Below, piece after piece: positions 35,886 to 47,269 of a DNA stretch of 64,000 nt. Both the position numbers and the translations under genes were made by a program. The DNA lies in NCBI GenBank assembly GCA_949130485.1, contig OX422186.1, positions 4,435,792 through 4,499,791 on the forward strand, written 5' to 3'. Under the pieces are notes generated by a model, which worked only from the letters and a program-made list of their open reading frames with translations, ran no database searches and was not told the origin of the DNA. Within the stretch, counting starts at the first letter, position 1. The number at the start of each line of letters is the position of its first letter. Source of the stretch: Agelas oroides. Lineage: Eukaryota > Porifera > Demospongiae > Agelasida > Agelasidae.

Positions 35886-38804
35886 ATGCAGGGTGCTTGC
35901 TCTGACCTAAGTTCTACATACTCTCCTAGGCCTAACCCCCTTAGCCCTCCTGCCTCTTATTCTAATTCTAATTTGAATCTCTGTCATCATGTAAGTACTG
36001 GTGCACTTTCAATAATGTACTTTAATGCTCGTAGCCTTATCCCTAAGTTTGATGAACTGTGCTTGTTGGTTGAAACACATCAGCCAGACATTGTGTGCAT
36101 CGTTGAAACCTGGCTGGATCATAATATCTCTGACAATGAGATTTACCTTCCTGGCTTCCAGTTGTACCGGCTTGATCGTAATCGTCATGGTGGTGGCGTA
36201 CTCATGTATGCCCAGCATAATCTCATTGTGAATGTGTTACCCTCACAACTTTAGAACAATGTACCTCACAACCTGGAATTTTTACCTATTTCTGTTAGAC
36301 ACAATCATTTTAAAGTTGGGATCGCTCTTTTTTATAAGCCACCCAGTGCTCCTTCACTTATTTTTGATACTCTTTTTGAGATCATGGAAAATTTGAATAT
36401 TGCACAGTTTTGTAATTTTATTTTTCTAGGAGATTTTAATATTAATTTTAATGATCCTTCACACCATATGTACTCAAAACTTTGTAACATTTCCCAGCTT
36501 TTTAATTTGACACAGGTTGTGAATGGTTGTACTCATACTAGCCCATTCGGTAACCCTGCACTCATTGATCTTGCTTTCGTGTCCTCACCAAGCCAAATTT
36601 TGGATTGTTGTGTTATCCCTCCCATTGCTAATTCGGATCACAATGGTCTCAAGATTAGGGTAAACTGGAAGCCAAGTGCACCACCACCGCAATCTGGCCA
36701 GAACACAAGGACAGTATGGCATTATGCTCATGCTGACTTCAACAAGGCTAGAGAATTGATACACAACACTGAGTGGAACACTATATGCACATCAAATGAT
36801 GTCGATACTTGTTGGGTGAAATGGCAAAACACCTTTTTGTCAATTATGGAGGAAAGCATTCCCAAAAAAGTACTTCCACCTCGTCGCCGCAACTTACCGT
36901 GGTTAAACAAAAATCTTGTAAAGTCAATGCGACGACGAAATACACTATTCAGAAGGGCTAAGAAGTCTGGTAACCCACTTCATTTTGCAAAGTTCAAGCA
37001 TGCAAGAAATAAAGTGGTGTCCGATATGCGCTGTGCTAAGGCTGCATACTTCAGAAAATTGAACCCTTCAAACAGTAAGCAGTTTTGGAAGTCTCTTAAA
37101 TATCTCAATAAACAGTCATCTTCCATACCAACTCTAAACCACAATGGTTCTGAGTATTGCACTGATCCAGAAAAAGCCAATGTACTGAATTCCTACTTTA
37201 ACAAATGCTTTAATCACACTGTTCCTCCGATATCCCCATTACCGTCTAATGATGAAGCTGTGTACACATGTCCCCCTGACATTCTTTGCACTGTTGAGGA
37301 AGTCCAACATATGTTGCAGAAACTGGACACTGGAAAGGCTAATGGACCTGATGCCATTTCTGCCCGCATGTTGAAGCATACTGCTAGTGCTATAGCACCC
37401 TCAGTGACTGAATTATTCAACCTTTCAATTCGCACTGGTCAGCTCCCCAAGGACTGGAAAGTTTCTTATGTAGTGCCCATTCCGAAGCGGCCTGGGGCAA
37501 AGTCTCCCTCAGACTTCCGGCCCATATCCCTACTGTCAGTCCTGAGTAAAGTCCTAGAAAGACATTTTCACATGCTCATATCTGACCATCTATCTGAGCA
37601 ATACCCATTATCAAATTGTCAGTGGGGCTTCCAACCAAACAAGTCTGCTTTGTCTGCATTGATCAGCACGACCCATGACTGGTTGCAACAACTTGAAGCA
37701 GGGAATGAGATTGGTGCAATATTCTTTGACTTTGAAAAGGCATTTGATCGAGTACCTCATCAGCCTCTAATGTCAAAACTCATGGGCCTGGGCCTGGACC
37801 CCTATATCATGACCTGGCTACATAACTACCTAGCCAATAGGAGGCAGAGTGTTGTGGTGGGTGGTACAAAGTCTGCAAGTTCGTATGCGGTCTCAGGAGT
37901 TCCACAGGGCTCAATTTTGGGTCCTTTATTATTTCTCATCTACATTGATGATGTTACCTATGGCCCATTCTCTCCTGGAACTCGTATCGTTTTGTATGCA
38001 GATGATATTCTTTTGTATCGCACCATTCTCTCAAACTCGGACTATTCATACCTGCAATCAGATGCCAACACAGTACAGGACTGGGTAAATTGTAACCACA
38101 TGTCTCTCAACCCTTCCAAATGCAAGTTTATGCTGATCTCACGCAAGCGTAACAGGATAAATAACCCCCCTATGATAACTATCAATGGCCAAATACTGGA
38201 AAGTGTCCCTACATTTAAGTATTTAGGCCTGTTGCTCACATCTGACCTGTCTTGGTCAAAACATATTGAAGGAGCATGCACAAAGGCAAAGAAAATCTTG
38301 GGCCTATTGTACCGTCGATTCTACCAGCACGCTGACCAGGATACTCTTCGCCAACTATATATATCCATTGTACGGCCCCACATGGAGTATGCAGCACCAG
38401 TCTGGGACCCACACTTGAGAAAAGATCAAGATTTACTTGAAAGCACACAGAAATTTGCGTGTAAAATGATCACAAGAAAATGGGACAAAGGCTATGATGA
38501 GCTTCTGAACATGACTAACTTGCCCTCTCTTGCAGACAGAAGATTGTACCTTAAACTATGTTCCTTGTACAAAATTGTGCACAACTTGTCTTATTTTCCA
38601 CCTAATATTATTGTACCTAAAGTCACTAGATCGTACACAAGCACTCCTTTTACCTTGTACCAGCCCTTTGCACATACTAATTGTTTTTTAAACTCTTTTG
38701 TCCCTCACTGTGTATCACACTGGAACTCACTTCCAGAATCAGTTGTTTCATCTCCTTCCCTTGCAACTTTTAAACATTCACTTAAACAATATTATATGCA
38801 CTAA
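35886..38804 (+). pseudogene. LINE ORF2: endonuclease and reverse transcriptase, one in-frame stop
   Basis: A single frame of 973 codons from the ATG at 35,886, broken by one TAG at 36,252-36,254. The first 122 residues hold the start of an exonuclease-endonuclease-phosphatase fold: NARSL at residues 47-51 and ETWLD at 74-78 (catalytic Glu region). After the stop the frame stays open. Numbering from the ATG at 36,384 (806 residues), GDFNIN is at 16-21 and SDHNGL at 84-89, completing the endonuclease. Reverse transcriptase follows: GPD at 321-323, FRPI at 378-381, FDFEKAFD at 448-455, GVPQG at 505-509 and the catalytic YADD at 538-541. A C-terminal HWNSLPESV segment is usual for Jockey/CR1-like elements. 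Apart from the stop the frame is intact, so the insertion is young. Stop read-through or an ancestral allele without the stop would be needed for activity. Confidence 0.92.
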
Positions 38805-38881
38805 GTAACTTTATTATCTTATACCTAGGGTACAATTAATATTAGCTAAGCTATTTTGTACCCATTGCTTACGCAAAACTT

Positions 38882-38914
<33 letters not shown>

Positions 38915-38917
<3 letters not shown>

Positions 38918-41900
38918 CTCCGTCTGTCGTGGCACTTAAACAGGCCTGCAAGTGCTTTACAGGACCTCCACTGTGGTGAAAATGGCTTTGTTGGACCTTC
39001 CCCGCACTTAAACAGGCCTGTAGGAGTTACTCAGCACCTCCAGAGTATTGAAAACTGCTTTCTCGATCTTTCCTGACACTGAAATGTGCTTGTACGAGCT
39101 TCACAAGACCTCTACAGGTGTGGAAATGGCATTGTCTGACTTTCCCGGCACTTAAACAGGCTTGCACGCGTTAGTCAGCCACTCCACAGTGATGAAAACT
39201 GCTTTCTCGATCTTTCCTCGCACTTAAACAGGCCTACACGAGCTTCACAAGACCTCAAGAGCGTTGAAAACTGCATTCTCCGCCTTTCCTGGCACTTAAA
39301 CAGGCCTGCACGTGCTTTACAGGACCACCACTGTGGTGAAAATGGCTTTGACGGACCGTCCCGGCAGTTAAACAGGCCTATACGAGTTACTCAGCACCTC
39401 CACAGCGCTGAAAGATGCTTTCACGATCTTTGCTGACTCTCAAATGTGCTTGCACGAGCTTCACAAGTCCTCTACAATGGTTAAAATGGTTTGTCGGACC
39501 TTCCCGGCACTTACACAAGCTTGCACGCGTTACTCAGCACCACCACTGTGTTGAAAACTGCTTTCTCGATCTTTCCTCGCACTTAAACAAGCCTGCACGA
39601 GCTTCACAAGACTTCCAGAGTGGTGAAAACTGCATTCTCCGTCTGTCGTGGCGCTTAAACAGGTCGGCAGGTGCTTCATAGGACCTCCACTGTGGTGCAA
39701 ATGGATTTGTCCCTGCACTTAAACAGGCCAGTACGAGTTACTCAGCACCTCCACTGTGTCAAAAACTGCTTTCTCGATCTTTGCTGGCTCTGAAATGTGT
39801 TTGCCCGAGCTTCACAAGGCCTCTACAGTGGTTGAAATGGCTTTGTCTGACCATCCAGGCACTGAAACAGACTTGTACGCGTTACTCAGCCACTCCAGTC
39901 ATGAAAACTGCTTTGTCGATCCTTTCTCGCACTTAAACAGGCTTGCACGAACTACACAAGACTTCCAGAGTTGTGAAAACTGCTTCCTCTGTCATTCCTG
40001 GCACTTAAACAGGCCTCCACGTGCTTCACAGGACCTCTACTGTGGTGAACATGGCATTGTTGGACCTTCCCCGCACTTAAACAAGCCTGTAGGAGTTACT
40101 CAGCACCTCCAGAGTGTTGAAAACTGCTTTCTCGATCTTTCCTAGCACTGAAATGTGCATGCTTGCACGAGCTTAACAAGACCTCTACAGTGGTTGAAAT
40201 GGCTTTGTCTGACCTTCCCGGCACTTAAACAGGCCTGCACGAGCTTCACAAGACTTCCAGAGTGGTGAAAACTGCATTCTCCGTCTTTCGTGGCCCTTAA
40301 ACAGGCCTGCAGGTGCTTCACAGGACCTCCACTGTGGTGAACATGGCTTTCTTGGACCTTCCCCGCACTTAAACAGGCTTGCACGCGTTACTCAGCACCA
40401 CCACTGTGTTGAAAACTGCTTTCTCGATCTTCCCTGACACAGAAATGTGCTTGCACTAGCTTCACAAGACCGCTACAGCGGTTGAAATGGCTTTGTCTGA
40501 CCTTCCCGGCACTTAAACAGCCTTGCACACGTTAGTCAGCCACTCCACAGTGATGCAAACTGCTTTCTCGATCATTCCTCGCACTTAAACAGGCCTGCAC
40601 GAGCTTCACAAGACTTCCAGAGTGGTGAAAACTGCATTCTCCGTCTGTCGTGGCGCTTAAACAGGCCTGCAGGTGCTTCACAGGACCTCCACTGTGGTGA
40701 AAATGGCTTTGTCCCTGCACTTAAACAGGCCAGTACGAGTTACTCAGCACCTCCACTGCGTCCAAAACTGCTTTCTTGATCTTTGCTGGCTCTGAAATGT
40801 GTTTGCACGAGCTTCACGAGGCCTCTACAGTGGTTGAAATGGCTTTGTCTGACCATCCAGGCACTTAAACAGCCTTGTACGCGTTACTCAGCCACTCCAC
40901 AGCCATTAAAACTGCTTTGTCGATCCTTCCTCGCACTTAAACAGGCTTGCACGAACTACACAAGGTTTCCAGAGTTGTGAAAACTGCTTTCTATGTCATT
41001 CCTGAAACTTAAACAGACCTCCACGTGCCTCACAGGACATCCACTGTGGTGAACATGGCTTTGTTGGACCTTCCCCGCACTTAAACAGGCCTGTATGAGT
41101 TCCTCAGCACCTCCAGAGTGTTGAAAACTGCTTTTTCGAACTTTCTTGACACTGAAATGTGCTTGCACGAGGTTCACAAGACCCCTACAGGTGTGGAAAT
41201 GGCATTGTCGGACTTTCCCGGCACTTAAACAGGCTTGCATGAGTTATTCAGCACCGCCACAGTGATGAAAACTGCCTTCTCGATCTTTCCTCGCACTTAA
41301 ACAGGCCTGCACGAGCTTCACAAGACCTCAATAGCGTTGAAAACTGCATTCTCCGCCTTTCCTGGCACTTAAACAGGCCTGCACGTGCTTTACAGGACCA
41401 CCAATGTGGTGAAAATGGCTTTGTCGGACCGTCCCGGCAGTTAAACAGGCGTATACGAGTTACTCAGCACCTCCACAGCGCCGAAAGATGCTTTCACGAT
41501 CTTTGCTGGTTCTCAAATGTGCTTGCACGAGCTTCACAAGGCCTCTACAATGGTTAAAATGGTTTGTCGGACCTTCCCGGCACTTAAACAGGCTTGCACG
41601 CGTTACTCAGCACCACCACCGTGTTGAAAACTGCTTTCTGGATCTTTCCTGACACGGAAATGTGCTTGCACGAGCTTCACAAGACCATTAGAGTGGGTGA
41701 AATGGCTTTGTGTGACCTTCCGGGCACTTAAACAGGCTTGCACGCGTTAGTCAGCCACTCAACAGTGATGAAAACTGCTTTCACGATCTATCCTCGCACT
41801 TAAACAGGCATTCACGAGCTTCACAAGACTTCCAGAGTGGTGAAAACTGCATTCTCCGTCTGTCGTGGCGCTTAAACAGGCCTGCAGGTGCTTCACAGGA

Positions 41901-44900
41901 CCTCCACTGTGGTGAAAATGGCTTTGTCCCTGCACTTAAACAGGCCAGTACGAGTTACTCAGCACCTCCACTGCGTCCAAAACTGCTTTCTTGATCTTTG
42001 CTGGCTCTGAAATGTGTTTGCACGAGCTTCACAAGGCCTCTACAGTGGTTGAAATGGCTTTGTCTGACCATCCAGGCACTTAAACAGCCTTGTACGCGTT
42101 AGTCAGCCACTCCACAGTCATAAAAACTGCTTTGTCGATCCTTCCTCGCACTTAAACAGGCTTGCACGAACTACACAAGGCTTCCAGAGGTGTGAAAACT
42201 GCTTTCTCCGTCATTCCTGGCACTTAAACAGACCTCCATGTGCTTCACAGGACTTCCTCTGTGGTGAACATGGCGTTGTTGGACCTTCTCCGCACTTAAA
42301 CAGGCCTGTAGAAGTTACTCAGCACCTCCAGAGTGTTGAAAACTGCTTTCTCGATCTTTCCTGACACTGAAATGTGCTTGCACGAGCATCACAAGACCTC
42401 TACAAGTGCGGAAATGGCATTGTCGGACCTTCCCGACACTTAAACAGGCTTGCACAAGTTACTCAGCAACTCCACAGTGATGGAAACTGGTTTCTCGATC
42501 TTTCTTGGCAATTAAACAGGCTTGCACGAGCTTCACAAGACTTCCACAGTGTTGAAAACTGCTTACTCGATCTATCCTGACACTGAAATGTGCTTGCACG
42601 AGCTTCACAAGTCCTGTATAGAAGTTGAAATGGGTTTGTCCGACCTCCCCGGAACTTAAACAAGCTTGCACACGGTACTCAGACACTCCACAGTCATGAA
42701 AACTGCTTTCGCGATCTTTCCTGACCCTTAAACAGGCTTGCACGAGCTTCACAGGAGCTCCATCAGAGAGGTTAAAATGGCTTTGTCGAGCCTTCCTGAC
42801 ACTTAAACAGGTCTTCACGAGTTACGTATACTCAGCACCTCCAGAGTGTTGAAAACTGCTTTCTCGATCTTTCCTAACACTGAAATGTGCTTACACGAGC
42901 TTAACAAGACCTCTACAGTGGTTGAAATGGGTTTGTCTGACCTTCCCGGCAATTAAACAGGCCTGCACGAGCTTCACAAGACTTCCAGAGTGGTGAAAAC
43001 TGCATTCTCCGTCTGTCGTAGCGCTTAAACAGGCCTGCAGGTTCTTCACAGGACCTCCACTGTGGTGAAAATGGCTTTGTCGGATCGTCCTTGCACTTAA
43101 ATAGGCCAGTACGAGTTTCTCAGCACCTCCACTGTGTCCAAAACTGCTTTCTTGATCTTTGCTGGCACTCAAATGTGCTTGCACGAGCTTCACAAGGGCT
43201 CTACAGTGGTTAAAATGGTTTGTCGGACCTTCCCGGCACTTAAACAGGCTTGCACGCGTTACTCAGCACCACCACTGTGTTGAAAACGATCATACATGAA
43301 AAAATGCTTTCTCGATCTTTCCTCGCACTTAAACAGGCCTGCACGAGCTTCACAAGACTTCCAGAGTGGTGAAAACTGCATTCGCCGTCTTTCATCGCCC
43401 TTAAACAGGCCTGCAGGTGCTTCACAGGACCTCCACTGTGGTGAACATGGCTTTCCTGGACCTTCCCCGCACTTAAACAGCGTTACTCAGCACCACCACC
43501 GTGTTGAAAACAGCTTTCTCGATCTTTCCTGACACTGAAATGTGCTTGCACGAGCTTAACAAGACCTCTACAGTGGTTGAAATGGCTTTGTCTGACCTTC
43601 CAGGCACTTAAACAGGCCTGCACGAGCTTCACAAGACTTGCAGAGTGGTGAAAACTGCATTCTCCGTCTGTCGTGGCGCTTACACAGGCCTGCAGGTGAT
43701 TCACAGGACCTCCACTGTGGTGAAAATGGCTTTGTCTCTGCACTTAAACAGGCCAGTACGAGTTACTCAGCACCTCCACTGCGTCCAAAACTGCTTTCTT
43801 GATCTTTGCTGGCTCTGAAATGTGTTTGCACGAGCTTCACAAGGCCTCTACAGTGGTTGAAATGGCTTTGTCTGACCATCCAGGCACTTAAACAGCCTTG
43901 TACGCGTTACTCAGCCACTCCACAGTCATAAAAACTGCTTTGTCGATCCTTCCTCGCACTTAAACAGGCTTGCACGAACTACACAAGGCTTCCAGAGTTG
44001 TGAAAACTGCTTTCTCTGTCATTCCAGGCACTTAAACAGACCTCCACGTGCTTCACAGGACCTCCACTGTGGTGAACATGGCTTTGTTGGACCTTCCCCG
44101 CACTTAAACAGGCCTGTACGAGTTACTCAGCACCGCCAGAGTGTTGAAAACTGCTTTCTCGATCTTTCCTGTTACAGAAATGTGCTTGCACGAGCGTCAC
44201 AAGCCCTCTACAGGTGTGGAAATGGCATTGTCGGACCTTCCCGGCACTTAAACAGGCTTGCTCGACCGCCACAGTGATGAAAACTGCTTTCTCGATCTTT
44301 CCTCGCACTTAAACAGGCCTGCACGAGCTTCACAAGACTTCCAGAGTGGTGAAATCTGTATTCTCCGTCTTTCGTGGACCTTAAACAGGCCTGCAGGTGC
44401 TTCCACAGGACCTCCACTGTGGTGAAAATGGCTTTGTCCATGCACTTAAACTGGCCAGTACGAGTTACTCAGCACCTCCACTGCGTTCAAAACTGCTTTC
44501 TTGATCTTTACTGCCTCTGAAATGTGTTTGCACGAGCTTCACAAGGCCTCTACAGTGGTTGAAATGGCTTTGTCTGATCATCCAGGCACTTAAACATCCT
44601 TGTACACGTTACTCAGCCACTCCACAGTCATAAACACTGCTTTGTCGATCCTTCCTCGCACTTAAACAGGCTTGCACGAACTACACAAGGCTTCCAGAGT
44701 TGTGAAAACTGCTTTCTCTGTCATTCCTGGCACTTAAACAGACCTCCATGTGCTTCAGAGGACCTCCGCTGTGGTGAACATGGCTTTGTTGGACCTTATC
44801 CGCACTTAAACAGGCCAGTACGAGTTACTCAGCACCTCCAGAGTGTTGAAAACTGCTTTCTCGATCTTTCCTCACACTTAAACAGGCCTGCACGAGCTTC

Positions 44901-46758
44901 AGAAGAGTTCCAGAGTGGTGAAAACTGCATTCTCCGTCTTTCATGGCGCTTAAACAGGTCTGCAGGTTCTTCACAGGACCTCCACTGCAGTGAAAATGGC
45001 TTTGTCGGACCGTCCCTGCACTTAAACAGGGCAGTACGAGTTACTCAGCATCTCCACTGTGTCCAAAACTGCTTTCTTGATCTATGCTGGTTCTGAAATG
45101 TGTTTGCACGAGCTTCACGAGGCCTCTACAGTGGTTGAAATGGCTTTGTCTGACCATCCAGGCACTTAAACAGCCTCGTACGCGTTACTCAGCCAATCCA
45201 CAGTCATAAAAATTGCTTTGTCGATACTTCCTCGCACTTAAACAGGCTTGCACGAACAGCACAAGGCTTCCAGAGTTGTGAAAACTGCTTTGTCTGTCAT
45301 TCCTGGCACTTAAACAGACCTCCACGTGCTTCACAGGACCTCCACTGCGGTGAACATGGCTTTCTTGGACCTTCCCCGCACTTAAACAGGCTTGCACGCG
45401 TTACTCAGCACCACCACTGTGTTGAAAACTGCTTTCTCGATCTTCCCTGACACTGAAATGTGCTTGCACGAGCTTAACAAGACCGCTACAGTGGTTGAAA
45501 GGACTTTGTCTGACCTTCCCGGCACCTAAACAGGCTTGCACACGATAATCAGCCACTCCACAGTGATGCAAACTGCTTTCTCGATCTTTCCTCGCACATA
45601 AACAGGCCTGCACGAGCTTCACAAGACCACAGGAGCGTTTAAAACTGCATTCTCCGCCTTTCCTGGCACTTAAACAGGACTGCACGTGCTTCACAGGACC
45701 ACCACTGTGGTGAAAATGGCTTTGTCGGACCGTCCCGGCAGTTAAACAGGCCTATACGAGTTACTCAGCACCTCCACAGCGCCGAAAGATGCTTTCTTGA
45801 TCTTTGCTGGCTTTTAAATGTGCTTGCACGAGCTTCACAAGGTCACTACAGTGGTTAAAATGGTTTGTAGGACCTTCCCGGCACTTAAACAGGCTTGCAC
45901 GCGTTACTCAGCACCACCACTGTGTTGAAAACTGCTTTCTCGATCTTTCCTGTAAAACTGCTTTCGCGATCTTTCCTCGCACTTAAACAGGCTTGCACGA
46001 GCATCACAAGACTTCCAGAGTGGTGAAAACAGCATTCTCCGTCTGTCGTGGCCCTTAAACAGGCCTGCAGGTGCTTCGCAGGACCTCCACTGTGGTGAAA
46101 ATGGCTTTGTCCCTGCACTTAAACAGGCCAGTACGAGTTACTCAGCACCTCCACTGCGTCCAAAACTGCATTCTTGATCTTTGCTGGCTCTGAAATGTGT
46201 TTGGACGAGCTTCACAAGGCCTCTACAGTGGTTGAAATGGCTTTGTATGACCATCCAGGCACTTAAACAGCCTTGTACGCGTTACTCAGCCACACCACAG
46301 TCATAAAAACTGCTTTGTCGATCTTTCCTCGCACTTAAACAGGCCTGCACGAGCTTCACAAGACTTCCAGAGTGGTGAAAACTGCATTCTCCGTCTGTCG
46401 TGGCGCTTAAACAGGCCTGCAGGTGCTTCACAGGACCTCCACTGTGGTGAAAATGGCTTTGTCCCTGCACTTAAACAGGCCAGTACGAGTTACTCAGCAC
46501 CTCCACTGCGTCCAAAACTGCTTTCTTGATCTTTGCTGGCTCTGAAATGTGTTTGCACGAGCTTCACAAGGCCTCTACAGTGGTTGAAATGGCTTTGCCT
46601 GATCATCCTGGCACTTAAACAGCCTTGTACGCGTTACTCAGCCACTCCACAGTCATAAAAACTGCTTTCTCGATCCTTCCTCGCACTTACACAGGCTTGC
46701 ACGAACTACACAAGGCTTCCAGGGTTGTGAAAACTGCTTTCTCTGTCATTCCTGGCAC
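38915..46758 (-). repeat. 72-bp satellite, minus orientation, block 7
   Basis: About 7.8 kb of uninterrupted satellite, the second-longest clean block. It contains the ~26-bp truncated monomer at about 45,935-45,965 (CTTTCCTGTAAAACTGC) and an insertion of about 17 bp at 43,287 (GATCATACATGAAAAAA in a GAAAACTGC context). The block ends CCTGGCACTTAA, where a TTAA-flanked element begins. Confidence 0.95.
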
Positions 46759-46762
46759 TTAA

Positions 46763-47269
46763 CTCTTTAACAACCGTAGGCTATTTACTGGAAGTGTTTA
46801 TTAGGCTATGGATGCATTCCATAGTCCTTATTTTCACTTCTGCTTGGAGCTAGCACTGGAAACTTGACTCAAAGCTTTATTGACACATTCTCTGTAGGTT
46901 CATGACCTTGGACACACCCACTCATTAGCGAGCGCTCAATAGTCAGGGCCCTCCAACCAGAGAACGCTCTTCCGGACTAAAAGCTGCCTAAAATGCCAGA
47001 AATGGAGTCCCTACAAGGTGAAAGGAGCGTTTTCTACGCCCGTTTGTGCAAGAAAGCAGACAAATGGCCCACCTGGCATTGACCAAGGCTTTTCTACAGG
47101 CAGCTGCAACCGCCGCCATGCACTGTCAGCCAGAGCGGTGCACCCACCCACCTCCCCCTGTCCCATCCTTTGCGCTAGCGCAGAGCCTATCTTCATAACG
47201 GATTGCGCCAACTGATAACATGCGGCCAAAATCTGACGACGCCATATGGCGTCATTGGTTGGTAAAGGG
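46763..47269 (-). mobile_element. TTAA-flanked non-autonomous DNA element (piggyBac-like), 507 bp
   Basis: Flanked by TTAA at 46,759-46,762 and 47,270-47,273. The surrounding monomer normally has one TTAA in GGCACTTAAACAGACC, so TTAA is the target duplication. The ends CTCTTTAACAACCG and TTGGTTGGTAAAGGG are imperfect inverted repeats. A perfect 16-bp palindrome, GACGCCATATGGCGTC, sits near the right end (47,238-47,253). TTAA duplication with CCCTTT-like ends fits piggyBac; Kolobok also uses TTAA. Overlapping ORFs of about 65-72 codons on both strands show no domain and are not kept. Confidence 0.8.

Larger units (their letters stand above)
35558..38914 (+). mobile_element. Non-LTR retrotransposon (LINE), 5'-truncated, with poly(A) tail
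   Basis: About 3.36 kb with the 3' part of ORF1, an ORF2 encoding apurinic-type endonuclease and reverse transcriptase, a short 3' UTR and a run of about 30 A (38,886-38,915). The left flank GTGGTGAAAA and right flank ATTCTCCGTC come from a monomer that reads GTGAAAACTGCATTCTCC when intact, so about 4 bp (CTGC) were lost and there is no target duplication. The protein resembles the CR1/L2/Jockey group. A plain poly(A) tail is not typical of CR1, so I leave the clade open. ORF1 lacks its N-terminus, which indicates 5' truncation on insertion. The satellite orientation and type continue unchanged on both sides. Confidence 0.92.

Noticed and set aside
36009..38448. Additional ORFs on both strands within the LINE
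   Set aside because: They are shadows of ORF2, which carries all the recognisable motifs.
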